Shown: in pieces, positions 46,040-54,820 of the stretch
How positions within the stretch are numbered: position 1 is the first letter of the stretch
How the letters are laid out: each line of letters opens with the position of its first letter
Assembly (NCBI GenBank): GCA_029256105.1
Contig: JAQSYO010000017.1
Location: forward strand, 1 to 64,000
Length of the DNA: 64,000 nt
Source: Herbinix sp.
GTDB lineage: Bacteria; Bacillota; Clostridia; Lachnospirales; Lachnospiraceae
Direction of reading: 5' to 3'
Notes under the pieces: generated by a model
What the model saw: the letters and a program-made list of their open reading frames with translations, nothing else
What the model was told of the DNA's origin: nothing
Database searches by the model: none
Position numbers and translations under genes: made by a program

Positions 46040-46068
46040 TTGACTTTTATTAATTTTCGTTGTATTAA
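46040..46068 (+). promoter_or_regulatory. Candidate larC promoter
   Basis: Plus strand TTGACT, 17-bp spacer, TATTAA, about 200 bp upstream of larC. An alternative TATAAT nearer the gene (46210-46218 region) lacks a good -35. The rest of the 45946-46264 divergent gap is AT-rich with nothing else seen. Confidence 0.5.
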
Positions 46069-46264
46069 CTTACCATAATTTCTCTCTTCATATATCAATA
46101 TTTATTGCTTTCTAATAATAAAATCTTAATATTTTAATCATCCTTTTAAATATCTTAAATACTTTATCTAATAATAAACTCTCGCATTTTATTATAAATA
46201 TTGTATAATATCATCAGGAAATAAATTATCTGTTGAAATAAACCCTAGAAAGTGAGATATCATT

Positions 46265-47848
46265 ATGAACGAAAAAATTTTATATTTGGAATGTTACTCC
46301 GGAATAAGCGGAGATATGACAGTGGCCTCATTACTTGACCTTGGTGCAGATCAAAATGTATTATTAGAAGGTTTAAATAGTTTAAATGTCAAAGGTTATA
46401 AGATTGTAATCGGACGTAAAGCAAAAAATAGCATTGATGCTTGTGATTTTGATGTTGTTCTTGAAGAAGAAAGTAATCACAGTCATGTCCATACGAGTGA
46501 GGTACACCATCATGATGAACATAATCACGACCTTGACTATGATCACAGCCTCGATCAAAACAATGAACATGATCATAACCATAACCACGAACATGAACAC
46601 AACCATGAACACGAACATGACCACAACCATGGTTACGAACATGACCTCAGCCATGATCACGAACATAACCACAATCATGATCACGAACATGATCACAACC
46701 ATAATCATGAACATGACCACAACCATGATCACGAACATGATCACAACCATAATCACGAACATGACCACAATCATGATCACGACCATGACCACAATCATGA
46801 CCACTCCCACAATACCATCCCTACCCCATTAAGCTCACAACCTCATCTCCACTTAGGCCATCACGAGCATCGGAATTTATTTGATATCAATACGATAATT
46901 GACCAATCGAATATTACAGATAATGCCAAGACAATAGCCAAGAAAATCTTCCATATAATTGCTGTGGCAGAAGCAACAGCTCATGCTAAACCTTTAAATG
47001 AGGTTCATTTCCACGAAGTAGGTGCAATTGATTCTATCGTAGACATCGTAGCAGCTGCTATCTGCCTCGATAATCTTAATATTAAAAATGTAGTCGTATC
47101 CGAGCTTTACGAAGGTACTGGACAAATCAATTGTCAGCATGGACTTCTTCCAATTCCCGTTCCTGCTGTAGTTAATATTGCGGCCCAACATCACCTACCT
47201 CTTCACATCACCAATGTAAAGGGCGAGCTCGTTACACCTACAGGAGCTGGAATTGTGGCAGCCATTCGAACAATGGATACCTTGCCGAAAGAAATGACAA
47301 TTCATAAAATAGGTCTTGGAGCTGGAAAAAGAGCTTATGCAAATGCAAGCGGTATCTTACGTGCAATGCTCATTGAGGATACAACTGCTGCATCTTCTGT
47401 AAATTCTTCTCAGTCTACTGATAAGGTATGGGTATTAGAAGCAAATATTGATGACTGTACTGGAGAAGCTTTAGCTTTTGCGATGGAACTTTTATTTCAT
47501 AATGGAGCAAAGGATGTGTATTATACCCCTATATTTATGAAGAAGAATCGCCCCGCTTATCTGCTTGGTGTGATTTGTACTGAGGAGCACATTGCTAATT
47601 TGGAAGGCATCATCTTCACTCATACTACTACGATCGGAATTCGTAAACATGAAGCTGTAAGAACTATATTAGATCGGGTACAAAAGACTATAACGACTCC
47701 TTATGGTGAAGCTCTTGTGAAAATATGTACTTACCAGAATAAAAGCTTTATCTACCCTGAGTTTGAAAGTATAAAAGTACTTTGCAAGGAATCAGGGCAA
47801 GATTATATGACTATGTATCAATTTGTTCAAAACCTTGCAAGGAATTAA
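46265..47848 (+). CDS. larC: Nickel-pincer cofactor nickel insertase LarC with His-rich insert
   Basis: CTP-dependent nickel insertase that completes the nickel-pincer nucleotide cofactor of lactate racemase-type enzymes. Family blocks: LYLECYSGISGDMTVASLLDLG at the N-terminus (split by Gly), HFHEVGAIDSIVDIVAAAICL, LVTPTGAGIVAAI, and ANIDDCTGEALAFAMELLF in the C-terminal part. Residues 71-202 are a histidine-rich insert with about 53 His among Asp, Glu and Asn, a likely nickel reservoir. The reading frame is continuous, whereas Lactobacillus larC is split by a frameshift into larC1/larC2. Confidence 0.95.
   Translation: MNEKILYLECYSGISGDMTVASLLDLGADQNVLLEGLNSLNVKGYKIVIGRKAKNSIDACDFDVVLEEESNHSHVHTSEVHHHDEHNHDLDYDHSLDQNNEHDHNHNHEHEHNHEHEHDHNHGYEHDLSHDHEHNHNHDHEHDHNHNHEHDHNHDHEHDHNHNHEHDHNHDHDHDHNHDHSHNTIPTPLSSQPHLHLGHHEHRNLFDINTIIDQSNITDNAKTIAKKIFHIIAVAEATAHAKPLNEVHFHEVGAIDSIVDIVAAAICLDNLNIKNVVVSELYEGTGQINCQHGLLPIPVPAVVNIAAQHHLPLHITNVKGELVTPTGAGIVAAIRTMDTLPKEMTIHKIGLGAGKRAYANASGILRAMLIEDTTAASSVNSSQSTDKVWVLEANIDDCTGEALAFAMELLFHNGAKDVYYTPIFMKKNRPAYLLGVICTEEHIANLEGIIFTHTTTIGIRKHEAVRTILDRVQKTITTPYGEALVKICTYQNKSFIYPEFESIKVLCKESGQDYMTMYQFVQNLARN
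46475..46870 (+). repeat. His/Asp/Asn/Glu low-complexity coding tract in larC
   Basis: Tandem 6-base units of the form (gac/aac/gaa)(cat/cac) encode alternating X-His. Several longer blocks (HDHNHNHEHDHNHDHEHDHN region, 46660-46800) are themselves duplicated, so the tract has probably expanded by slippage and duplication. Confidence 0.92.
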
Positions 47849-48100
47849 CAGTGTTGCTATCCTGTCTATGTTATTATAAATGAACTCCTAATTCCATTTT
47901 CATTAAATATTATACCTAAAATATCATGATTAATAATAATATAATCAATAAAATAATATTATTAATACTCAACTTACACAACATAATTTATGCCAAGCCA
48001 TTAAAAACACGCTACAATCAATTTACAGTAATCCTACGTACAAAATGTAACTTACAGATTACTTCCTGATATACATTGCAATTACTAATAGGAGAATTTT

Positions 48101-48952
48101 ATGAACTTTTCGAACGATGAGAACACCAATACCCTTACAAACAATCCAATCTTCAACAAATTAACACAGGTTTTCGAAGATCACGTCTCCGAAGGCATAG
48201 CTATTGCCTTCTCTGGTGGTGTGGATAGTAGCCTACTATTAAAAATAGCCTGTGAGGTTGGTAAGAAATCCAATCGTCCAATATTAGCTGTTACTTTTGA
48301 GACAAAGCTTCACCCGCATGGCGACCTCGAAGAAGCGCAAGCTTTAGCACTTAGTCTTGGAGCAAATCATAAGAAGATTATGGTTGACGAATTTGCTGAC
48401 CCTGAGATTATGAATAACCCGGTTGACCGCTGCTACCGCTGCAAGAATTTATTATTCCAAACTTTCATTCGCTACGCGAACAATGAGGGCTATGATTATC
48501 TTATGGACGGAAGTAATTATGATGACCTTAGCGCCTATCGTCCTGGAATGAAAGCACTGACCGAATTAGGTATCCATAGTCCATTATTAGAATTGCAAAT
48601 CACAAAAGCACTGATTCGATCCTTTGCTTCCTCGCTAGGCATAGCTTCCTCCAACAAGCCTTCAGCTCCTTGTCTTGCGACACGTTTGCCATATGGAACA
48701 CACTTCGATTTTGAGCTTTTAGAGCGCATCGATCAAGGGGAACAATTTATTAAGAGCCTTGGCTTTTATAATGTTCGATTAAGATTACATCAGGATATTC
48801 TTCGAATTGAAGTTGATAGACAAGACTTTATTAACTTTATAGAAAAAAAAGATATCATTCTTGATAAATTAAAGGAATTGGATTTTGTATATGTCACTCT
48901 TGATATGGAAGGTTTTCGTTCAGGAAGCATGGATATAAAGATTATTCGCTAG
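48101..48952 (+). CDS. larE: Sulfur transferase LarE for nickel-pincer cofactor synthesis
   Basis: PP-loop ATP-dependent enzyme that converts the two carboxylates of the LarB product to thiocarboxylates, in Lactobacillus by sacrificing its own cysteine. PP-loop IAFSGGVDSSLLLK (about 35-48), DGSNYDDLSAYRPG, and Cys 191 in KPSAPCLATRLPYGT, which corresponds to the sacrificial Cys position. VDRCYRCK adds two further cysteines. 283 residues, normal length. GGAG ribosome binding site; 252 bp after larC. Confidence 0.93.
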   Translation: MNFSNDENTNTLTNNPIFNKLTQVFEDHVSEGIAIAFSGGVDSSLLLKIACEVGKKSNRPILAVTFETKLHPHGDLEEAQALALSLGANHKKIMVDEFADPEIMNNPVDRCYRCKNLLFQTFIRYANNEGYDYLMDGSNYDDLSAYRPGMKALTELGIHSPLLELQITKALIRSFASSLGIASSNKPSAPCLATRLPYGTHFDFELLERIDQGEQFIKSLGFYNVRLRLHQDILRIEVDRQDFINFIEKKDIILDKLKELDFVYVTLDMEGFRSGSMDIKIIR

Positions 48953-49175
48953 AAATAAAAACCGATCAGGAATATAAATATTCAGAATAAATACACTGAG
49001 AATTAATATACTCAAAATAATACATCAGAATAATTTATTCAGAATTATATGCTCATAATCAATCTCTCAGATTAAACTACTCTCATACTCTTTATTCTTA
49101 TGACTATATGCGTAAATTTCTTATCATTAAGCTACATAAACTCTGGAATATCTTCAATTAACAAAATAAATAAAG

Positions 49176-49223
49176 AAAAAGGAATAACGAGTAGCCGCAA
49201 ACAACTACTCATTATTCCTTTTT
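49176..49223. terminator. Bidirectional terminator between larE and nikO
   Basis: Long stem (AAAAAGGAATAA-GAGTAG with CTACTC-TTATTCCTTTTT, one mismatch) with a 10-base loop. A and T runs on both sides allow it to stop transcription from either direction. The nikO stop codon lies within it. Confidence 0.88.
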
Positions 49224-49936
49224 TGTAAGCAGAAAGGCAGTTCCAAGCCTGCTTCCTCCATAAGTATTTGATTCGATAAAAGTTCTTTCGCATTTCCTTG
49301 TTTAAAGATTGTTCCCTCACTTAATATAATAACCCTGTCACATAGCTCCAGCGCCATATCAAGATCATGAGTCGCAATCAGTTTTGTCATATTAAAACCG
49401 CGAAGCATTTCAATTAAATTACGTCTCGTCCTTGGATCTAAAAATGAGGTAGGTTCGTCAAACAAAACAAGGGAGGGTTCCATTACCAAGATTGTCGCAA
49501 TTGCTACTAATCTCTTCTCCCCACCGGAAAGCTTATTTGAATTATGATCCAATAAACGCTCTATCCCTAAGGATTTCACAATACCCTTAATACGTTCCGA
49601 TATCTTATCTTCTGCCATACCATAATTTCGTAAACCAAACGCTATATCATCATAAACATTGGACATGAATAATTGATCCTCAGGATTTTGAAATACGACA
49701 CCAACCTTTTCTCTGACTTTATTTAAACTCTTCTTCGTTACTGAAATCTTATCTATTTCAATCGAGCCTTCCTCCGGCAGCATAATTCCTACAATGGACT
49801 TTAGAAGAGTAGATTTACCTGCACCATTAGCTCCTATTAAACCCACAGTTTCACCCGTCTCTATATGAAAGCTTAGTTGATTAAGCACTTGATTGCCATC
49901 TGGATACCGCATGTTTAATTGATTAATTTTTAGCAA
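49205..49936 (-). CDS. nikO: Energy-coupling factor nickel transporter ATPase
   Basis: ATP-binding subunit (CbiO/NikO family) of an ECF-type nickel importer. Walker A GLIGANGAGKSTLLKS, Q-loop GVVFQNPEDQLFMSNVYDDIAFGLRNYG, signature LSGGEKRLVAIATIL, Walker B SLVLFDEPTSFLDPRT. The QNPEDQLF block is typical of ECF ATPases. A TTG at 49936 has GGAGG eight bases upstream; the in-frame ATG at 49951 overlaps this site and has none of its own, so TTG is preferred with moderate certainty. Confidence 0.92.
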   Translation of the reverse strand: MLKINQLNMRYPDGNQVLNQLSFHIETGETVGLIGANGAGKSTLLKSIVGIMLPEEGSIEIDKISVTKKSLNKVREKVGVVFQNPEDQLFMSNVYDDIAFGLRNYGMAEDKISERIKGIVKSLGIERLLDHNSNKLSGGEKRLVAIATILVMEPSLVLFDEPTSFLDPRTRRNLIEMLRGFNMTKLIATHDLDMALELCDRVIILSEGTIFKQGNAKELLSNQILMEEAGLELPFCLQKRNNE

Positions 49937-49954
49937 TAACTTTACCTCCATGCT

Positions 49955-50030
49955 TTACGATATCTATGCTCTATGATATCTATGCTATGATATCTATGCT
50001 GTCTGACCTCCATGCCCTATGATATCCATA
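49955..50030 (-). repeat. Short tandem repeats between nikQ and nikO
   Basis: Plus strand contains four or five copies of atgatatctatgct-like units, and the element gacctccatgc is an imperfect duplicate of the nikO ribosome-binding region (tacctccatgc). It resembles the Shine-Dalgarno duplication before nusA. Confidence 0.7.
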
Positions 50031-50820
50031 CTCGACCTATCATTTCGCTTATATTTACAAAACGCAATATTAATAAAAAGAAACCGACAATTACAATAAC
50101 AATCCAGCTCTTTACTCCAAGCTTATCTTTTTTAGAGAAACCGATACTACCTTCAAACCCTCTGCATTTCATCGCTTGATAGATGCGATCCGCCCGGTCA
50201 AAGCTTCGTAAAATCAATTGTCCAAGAAAGGAACCCATATCATTTAGCTTAATCCCCTTTTCCATCGGAGCCCTAAGTAAATAAGCGTGATACATGACGG
50301 ATGCTTCCTCCAGAAGTACACTCATATACCGATAAGTCATCATAATTTGAATTACAATTAACGAAGGAAGATGAAACGCAATTAAAGCATATAATAAATC
50401 ATTCATACTGGTCGTTGATACCAAAATCAAAATAATCATAACCGTTAGTACCGTTTTCAACAATAACGAAGTAAAGGAAATCATCCCTTCTGTTATTATA
50501 AGCTTCCCAATATGAATTGCCACGTCTCGGCTGATAATCAAATTCGATATCCCGGCAAAAAAAGCAAAGGGAAGCGCAAGAACACACCGAACCGCCAGAG
50601 GTTGAAAAGGGATTTCACCAATTATCATAAATAAGACTGGAAAACAAATAAATGGTATTAATCCACTTACTGTATCAGGACGAAAAGAAATTACAGTGAG
50701 AACATAGATTACCGTTATAATTAGTTTCACAGACGGCTGCAGACGATGAAGCGGCGTATCCTTATGCGCCAAATCCTCTAATGCTGTGATCTGTATTATG
50801 GATTTGTTTATCGATGCCAT
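50017..50820 (-). CDS. nikQ: Energy-coupling factor nickel transporter transmembrane protein
   Basis: CbiQ/NikQ-type T component, 267 residues with about five hydrophobic segments. It begins with a helix containing LAHKDTPLHRLQPSVKLI and has the coupling region LLRAPMEKGIKLNDMGSFLGQLILRSFDRADRIYQAMKCRGF, whose Ala-Arg-Gly elements touch the ATPases. It lies 196 bp after nikMN and 80 bp before nikO. Confidence 0.91.
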   Translation of the reverse strand: MASINKSIIQITALEDLAHKDTPLHRLQPSVKLIITVIYVLTVISFRPDTVSGLIPFICFPVLFMIIGEIPFQPLAVRCVLALPFAFFAGISNLIISRDVAIHIGKLIITEGMISFTSLLLKTVLTVMIILILVSTTSMNDLLYALIAFHLPSLIVIQIMMTYRYMSVLLEEASVMYHAYLLRAPMEKGIKLNDMGSFLGQLILRSFDRADRIYQAMKCRGFEGSIGFSKKDKLGVKSWIVIVIVGFFLLILRFVNISEMIGRVWIS

Positions 50821-51016
50821 TGTACAACCTCATTTATCTTGGATTGATTCTGAATAATTATATTTCCTAATGTCTTTCTAATGTAACTTATAAAAATTCC
50901 TTCAAAAGTAGAATGTTACCGTTGTTATTCACAATCAATTCGTAAGCACTTCAAATACCCTTCAACTGCTTTTCTTACTTCATGTAATCAACTCAGCAAA
51001 TAACAATTTCAAGAAT

Positions 51017-52048
51017 CTATTCACAAGCCTTTTTCAATACTTCTTTTTTCAACTTCTGTTTTTTATAACTCATTATAACAAAACCCGCCACGATCGTCAC
51101 CGTCAACGTTAATGCTCCACCAAGCATTCCGGAGACGCTTGAACCAATTGGTTTCTCCTGTTGTTCTCCCTGAAATGAGTAACCAGGAAGTATTGCAGTT
51201 TTATCCTGTAACTCTTGTGCCGCTACATGGGCATCGCTTGAATTCTTTAGCTCAGAGGTACCAACAACTCCCTGAATCGACCACTCTAGACCATCCGGAT
51301 TCGAGGAGGCGTATAGAGATAAAAACCCTCCTACAAAAACAGTTGCAAGAACGAAAAAAGTAAGAACCTTTTTCATTGGAACTCTCATTTTATTATCATT
51401 TTCCAGTGCATTCATTAAAATCTCTTTTCGCACACGATAAATAAAGCACAAAACAGCTCCAGTAATGATGCCCTCCACAATACCAATTGCAAGATGTATT
51501 GGTTGCATCAATACCAAGAAAGAGGTAAAGGGTAGGTCGGTCACTCCGGATGCTGTCGTCTCTATAACAACCGCAAGTGCACCTAATTGCAAGCTAACCA
51601 CGGTTGCAAGAATAGAGGCAATTGTTATCCTCTTCGGTGTAATTGCTTTCTTTAAGATCGTTCGATAAATGAGTGGATATGCAATCATACAGGAGAAAAA
51701 TCCCATATTAAAGATATTGCAGCCCAAAGCAAGTAAACCTCCATCTGCGAAGAACAAGCACTGTATGATTAGAACCGAAGCAAGGGTAATAAATGCTGGG
51801 AAAGGTCCAAGTAAAGCGGCAAGTAGAATACCACCTCCGATATGACCACTAGAGCCTGTTACAGGAATTGTAAAGTTTATCATCTGCGCTGCAAATATAA
51901 ACGCACCCATAACACCCATCATTGGAATTTTATTATCACTAAGATCTGTATTTTTAATTTTCTTAACACTGTATCCAATTACTCCGGTTGAAACCGCAGC
52001 CATAGTTGTGCCAACTGCTACTGACACCAATGCGTCTGACATATGCAT
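51017..52048 (-). CDS. nikMN: Nickel ECF transporter substrate component NikM fused to NikN
   Basis: Substrate-capture membrane protein, 343 residues. The N-terminus MHMSDALVSVAVG has the metal-binding His 2 typical of CbiM/NikM, and about seven hydrophobic segments follow (residues 1-215, including SGHIGGGILLAALLGPFPAF). The C-terminal third is a NikN-like PDGLE domain (NPDGLEWSIQG) between two further helices. The M-N fusion without a separate nikN, beside lar genes, points to nickel rather than cobalt; no cobalamin genes are nearby. Confidence 0.92.
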   Translation of the reverse strand: MHMSDALVSVAVGTTMAAVSTGVIGYSVKKIKNTDLSDNKIPMMGVMGAFIFAAQMINFTIPVTGSSGHIGGGILLAALLGPFPAFITLASVLIIQCLFFADGGLLALGCNIFNMGFFSCMIAYPLIYRTILKKAITPKRITIASILATVVSLQLGALAVVIETTASGVTDLPFTSFLVLMQPIHLAIGIVEGIITGAVLCFIYRVRKEILMNALENDNKMRVPMKKVLTFFVLATVFVGGFLSLYASSNPDGLEWSIQGVVGTSELKNSSDAHVAAQELQDKTAILPGYSFQGEQQEKPIGSSVSGMLGGALTLTVTIVAGFVIMSYKKQKLKKEVLKKACE

Positions 52049-52075
52049 CGTTCTTCGTTCCTTTCTTAATAAAAA

Positions 52076-52828
52076 TTACTGAGCGGTATTACATGCCAAC
52101 CGATTTATCTGGGTACTAATATAACCCGCTCCAAATCCATTATCAATATTTACTACTGCAAGCCCTTCTGCACAAGAATTAAGCATGGTAAGAAGTGCTG
52201 ATAGCCCATTGAAACTCGCACCATATCCAATGGAAGTAGGAACTGCAATCACGGGCTTATCCACAAGACCTGCAACCACTCCACCCAGTGCACCCTCCAT
52301 ACCTGCAACAGCAACGATACAGTTTGCTTTTCTTATCTCCTCCATATTCGAAAATAACCGATGGATACCGGCAACACCAACATCGTATATACGTGTAACA
52401 TTACTTCCAAAGAACTCAGCAGTTTGTGCTGCTTCTTCTGCTACCGGAATATCTGATGTTCCTCCAGTACAGATTGCGATACAACCTATCTTGGGTTTTA
52501 CATTCGTTTGTATAGAAAGTATTCGTGATAACGGATCATACTGAACCATCGGTAAAACTTCTTTTACCTTTTCATATTGTTCCTGAGTAGCTCTGGTTCC
52601 AAGTACGTTGGTATCACGTTCGTAAAAGTTCTTATATATATTTTGCAAATGTGGAATGGACTTACCTTGACAGAAAATCACTTCACCAAATCCGGATCTG
52701 AGTTCACGGTGATGATCCAACTTCGCATAACCCAAATCTTCATAGGGTAAATTTTTCAAAAGCTCCTTAGCCGAATCAATCTCTATTTCCCCATTCTTTA
52801 CTTGTTCTAATATCCTTTGAATGTCCAT
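52076..52828 (-). CDS. larB: Pyridinium-3,5-biscarboxylic acid mononucleotide synthase LarB
   Basis: Carboxylates and hydrolyses nicotinic acid adenine dinucleotide, the first step to the nickel-pincer cofactor. The 250-residue protein has the PurE-like core: IAICTGGTSDIPVAEEAAQTAEFFG, IVAVAGMEGALGGVVAGLVDKPVIAVPTSIGYGASFNG. It starts the minus-strand lar-nik operon with an AAGGGGGT ribosome binding site and an inverted repeat overlapping its promoter. Confidence 0.95.
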   Translation of the reverse strand: MDIQRILEQVKNGEIEIDSAKELLKNLPYEDLGYAKLDHHRELRSGFGEVIFCQGKSIPHLQNIYKNFYERDTNVLGTRATQEQYEKVKEVLPMVQYDPLSRILSIQTNVKPKIGCIAICTGGTSDIPVAEEAAQTAEFFGSNVTRIYDVGVAGIHRLFSNMEEIRKANCIVAVAGMEGALGGVVAGLVDKPVIAVPTSIGYGASFNGLSALLTMLNSCAEGLAVVNIDNGFGAGYISTQINRLACNTAQ

Positions 52829-52882
52829 ATGTTACCCCCTTCTGTTTTCAAATTAATAACCAAAACAGCTTAACAAAAATTA

Positions 52883-52921
52883 TACCTCATTTGCAATGTT
52901 TTATCTACAACAAATGAGGTA
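52883..52921 (-). promoter_or_regulatory. Inverted repeat over the larB -10: candidate metal-responsive operator
   Basis: Perfect 11-bp arms (TACCTCATTTG and CAAATGAGGTA) separated by 17 bp; on the minus strand the last arm runs into TATAAT (52879-52884). The layout suits a dimeric repressor covering the promoter of larB-nikMN-nikQ-nikO. Arm length and spacing recall NikR sites, but the sequence is not the E. coli GTATGA consensus. It could alternatively be a transcript hairpin. The rest of 52829-53143 holds the cfa terminator and nothing else seen. Confidence 0.55.
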
Positions 52922-52964
52922 GTTTATTGTTTTTTTAGGAATATTACGGATTATGTAAAATATT

Positions 52965-53001
52965 AAGCCGTAGCATCATCTTAACGATGGAATTACGGCT
53001 T
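52965..53001 (-). terminator. Terminator downstream of cfa
   Basis: Stem AAGCCGTA/TACGGCTT with an inner CATC/GATG stem and 5-base loop. On the minus strand AATATTTTAC follows; the opposite side is also T-rich. Confidence 0.7.
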
Positions 53002-53143
53002 GTTATTATATTTATTTTTTCAAGTTACTCTCATAGCAGTTCTTTTCTATTGCTATTTTAATTACCTAGTTGTTTCCAAATCATAATTAAGTATTTTTCA
53101 TGCATTGATGTATTACAAGTTTCACATCAATTAATATAACAAT

Positions 53144-54349
53144 TTATTCATATAAATATTTTCGTGTCCAAGGTAGGTCATTCGTTCTACCCTTTGAAAA
53201 TAAAAATTGATGTATATCTATATTGGCAGCATGAAACGATGCAGCACAACTATTAAGGTATAATCTCCACATTCGAATAAAAGTTTCATCCTTGAACTTA
53301 GCGATCGTAGGTAATGAATTTTCAAAATTAATGATCCAGTTTTCAAGAGTTCGTGCATAATGCCTTCGCAAGCTTTCTACATCCAGAAGATGAAAGGCCT
53401 CACCATTTATATTACCAATGAGTTCTCCCATGGATGGGATATAGCCGCCGGGAAAAATATATTTATCAATCCAAGGGTCATTTCCACCATGAATACTTGT
53501 AATCGTGTGTAGTAAAGAGAGTCCACTCTCATTTAATAATTCATTGATTACCATGAAATATTCATTAAGAAACTCCTTACCAACATGCTCCAACATACCA
53601 ACGCTGACAATTCTATCAAATTTCTTATCTTTAATTTGTCTATAATCTATTAGTTGAACCTCGACAAGGTCACTAAGCCCTTCCTTTTTGATTCTTTCCA
53701 TCGTCATTTCCATTTGTTCTGAGCTTAAGGTAACACCCAACGCTTTTATCTTATATTTTTTTGCAGCGGTAATTATTAATTCACCCCACCCAGAGCCTAT
53801 ATCCAGCAAGGTATTGCCTTCTTATAAATTCAATTTTCTTAATATATAGTCAACTTTATTAATCTGTGCTTGCTCAAGGGTATCGCTTTCTGATTTAAAA
53901 TAACCACAGGAATAGGTCATAGTTTTATCTAACCATAACTGATAGAAGTCATTACCAATATCATAATGATAATTTATATTATCTTTACTTTTCTTAATCG
54001 TATTTTTGATTGGGTTTAGGATCTTATTATATATTCCCTTGTCTCTTAAAAAACTTTTTGGATTGCTAAATAAAGACTCGATGACATCTTGAATGCTGCC
54101 TTCGATGTCGAGTTGTTTGTTCATATATGCTTCTCCAAAAGTAATGGATGGTCTGAATATGATGTCTGATAAAGGTAAAGGTTCGTTTAAAAGAATTTTA
54201 ATATTACTATCACCATCACCATATTTAATTTCCTCGCCGTCCCAAAATCTTACGGAGCAACTATGAGGGAATAGGTTTTGAAATAATTTATTGTAGATTA
54301 GCTTATCAATTTTAGCTGTAGTTGGAGCATGTTCTTTTTTTAATAACAT
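53144..54349 (-). pseudogene. cfa: Cyclopropane-fatty-acyl-phospholipid synthase interrupted by an in-frame stop
   Basis: Uses S-adenosylmethionine to add a methylene across phospholipid double bonds. The N-terminal half (54349 to 53825) ends VDYILRKLNL, then a TAA at 53822-53824, then in the same frame EGNTLLDIGSGWGELIITAAK (shown split by the SAM-binding glycines) and the intact rest to 53144. The family reads KLxLKPGMRVLDIGCGWG here, so the stop replaces the usual Lys. No frameshift and no ATG with a ribosome binding site allows a normal restart; TTG at 53809 is the only near candidate. All other regions look undamaged, so the mutation is recent, a sequencing error, or read through. Confidence 0.85.
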
Positions 54350-54523
54350 ACTAAATCACCTCGATAATTAATCAATTTATATCAAAGTTTGTCCAACCTT
54401 CCTATTGTTAATCAGATGATTTTGTAAATATTAATTTGTTACTCTAAAGTTATAAGTTGAAAATAATTATTAAAACCTACTTTCATGCATTACATTATTC
54501 TGTTATATATTACGATACAATAA

Positions 54524-54561
54524 AAGCCACTCTTAAGAATTAAAACTCTTTAAAGTGGCTT
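54524..54561 (-). terminator. Terminator after tRNA-Glu
   Basis: Stem AAGCCACT/AGTGGCTT, partly extended inside, followed on the minus strand by TTATTG with a preceding T-run. It also separates the tRNA from cfa. Confidence 0.75.
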
Positions 54562-54594
54562 AATTACTGGTTTTTTCTCACAATTTACTATTAG

Positions 54595-54666
54595 CAGCTC
54601 GTAGGGGAATCGAACCCCTGATTCCGCCGTGAGAGGGCGGCGTCTTAACCCCTTGACCAACGAGCC
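54595..54666 (-). tRNA. tRNA-Glu, anticodon CUC
   Basis: Cloverleaf read on the minus strand: acceptor GGCTCGT/ACGAGCT (G1-U72 wobble), D-arm with GGTCAAGGGGTTAAGAC, anticodon stem CCGCC/GGCGG enclosing CTCTCAC (anticodon CTC, codon GAG), T-arm AGGGG-TTCGATT-CCCCT. The CCA end is not encoded (CTA follows the discriminator G). A TATAAT lies at 54684-54689 just upstream. Confidence 0.96.
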
Positions 54667-54683
54667 TTAAGAACAATATTTAT

Positions 54684-54712
54684 ATTATACTATCCAGAAG
54701 AAAAAAGCAAGC
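54684..54712 (-). promoter_or_regulatory. tRNA-Glu promoter
   Basis: Perfect TATAAT on the minus strand 18 bp before the tRNA; the -35 is weak (GCTTGC at 17 bp or TTGCTT at 15 bp). Confidence 0.65.
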
Positions 54713-54820
54713 GTTATTTTATTTTTTTTTCGAATTGTTTTACCAATTGACACATTTTGTAATTCTTTCTTATTTTCACTGCTTCCTATATCCGTGCTCT
54801 TTGAGTTAAAATGCATATTT

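Noticed and set aside
46382..46832. Open frames of 130-140 codons on both strands over the His-rich part of larC
   Set aside because: They are by-products of the 6-bp periodic tract and encode only Met/Ile/Val/Thr repeats; LarC domains flank the tract in the real frame.
49021..49075. Repeated cagaataa/aatatactca-like units after larE as a regulatory array
   Set aside because: Only a few imperfect copies in very AT-rich sequence; too weak to claim beyond low complexity.
53144..53809. Separate methyltransferase gene starting at TTG 53809
   Set aside because: It is in frame with the preceding cfa half, lacks an ATG and a ribosome binding site, and the two halves together make one complete Cfa.
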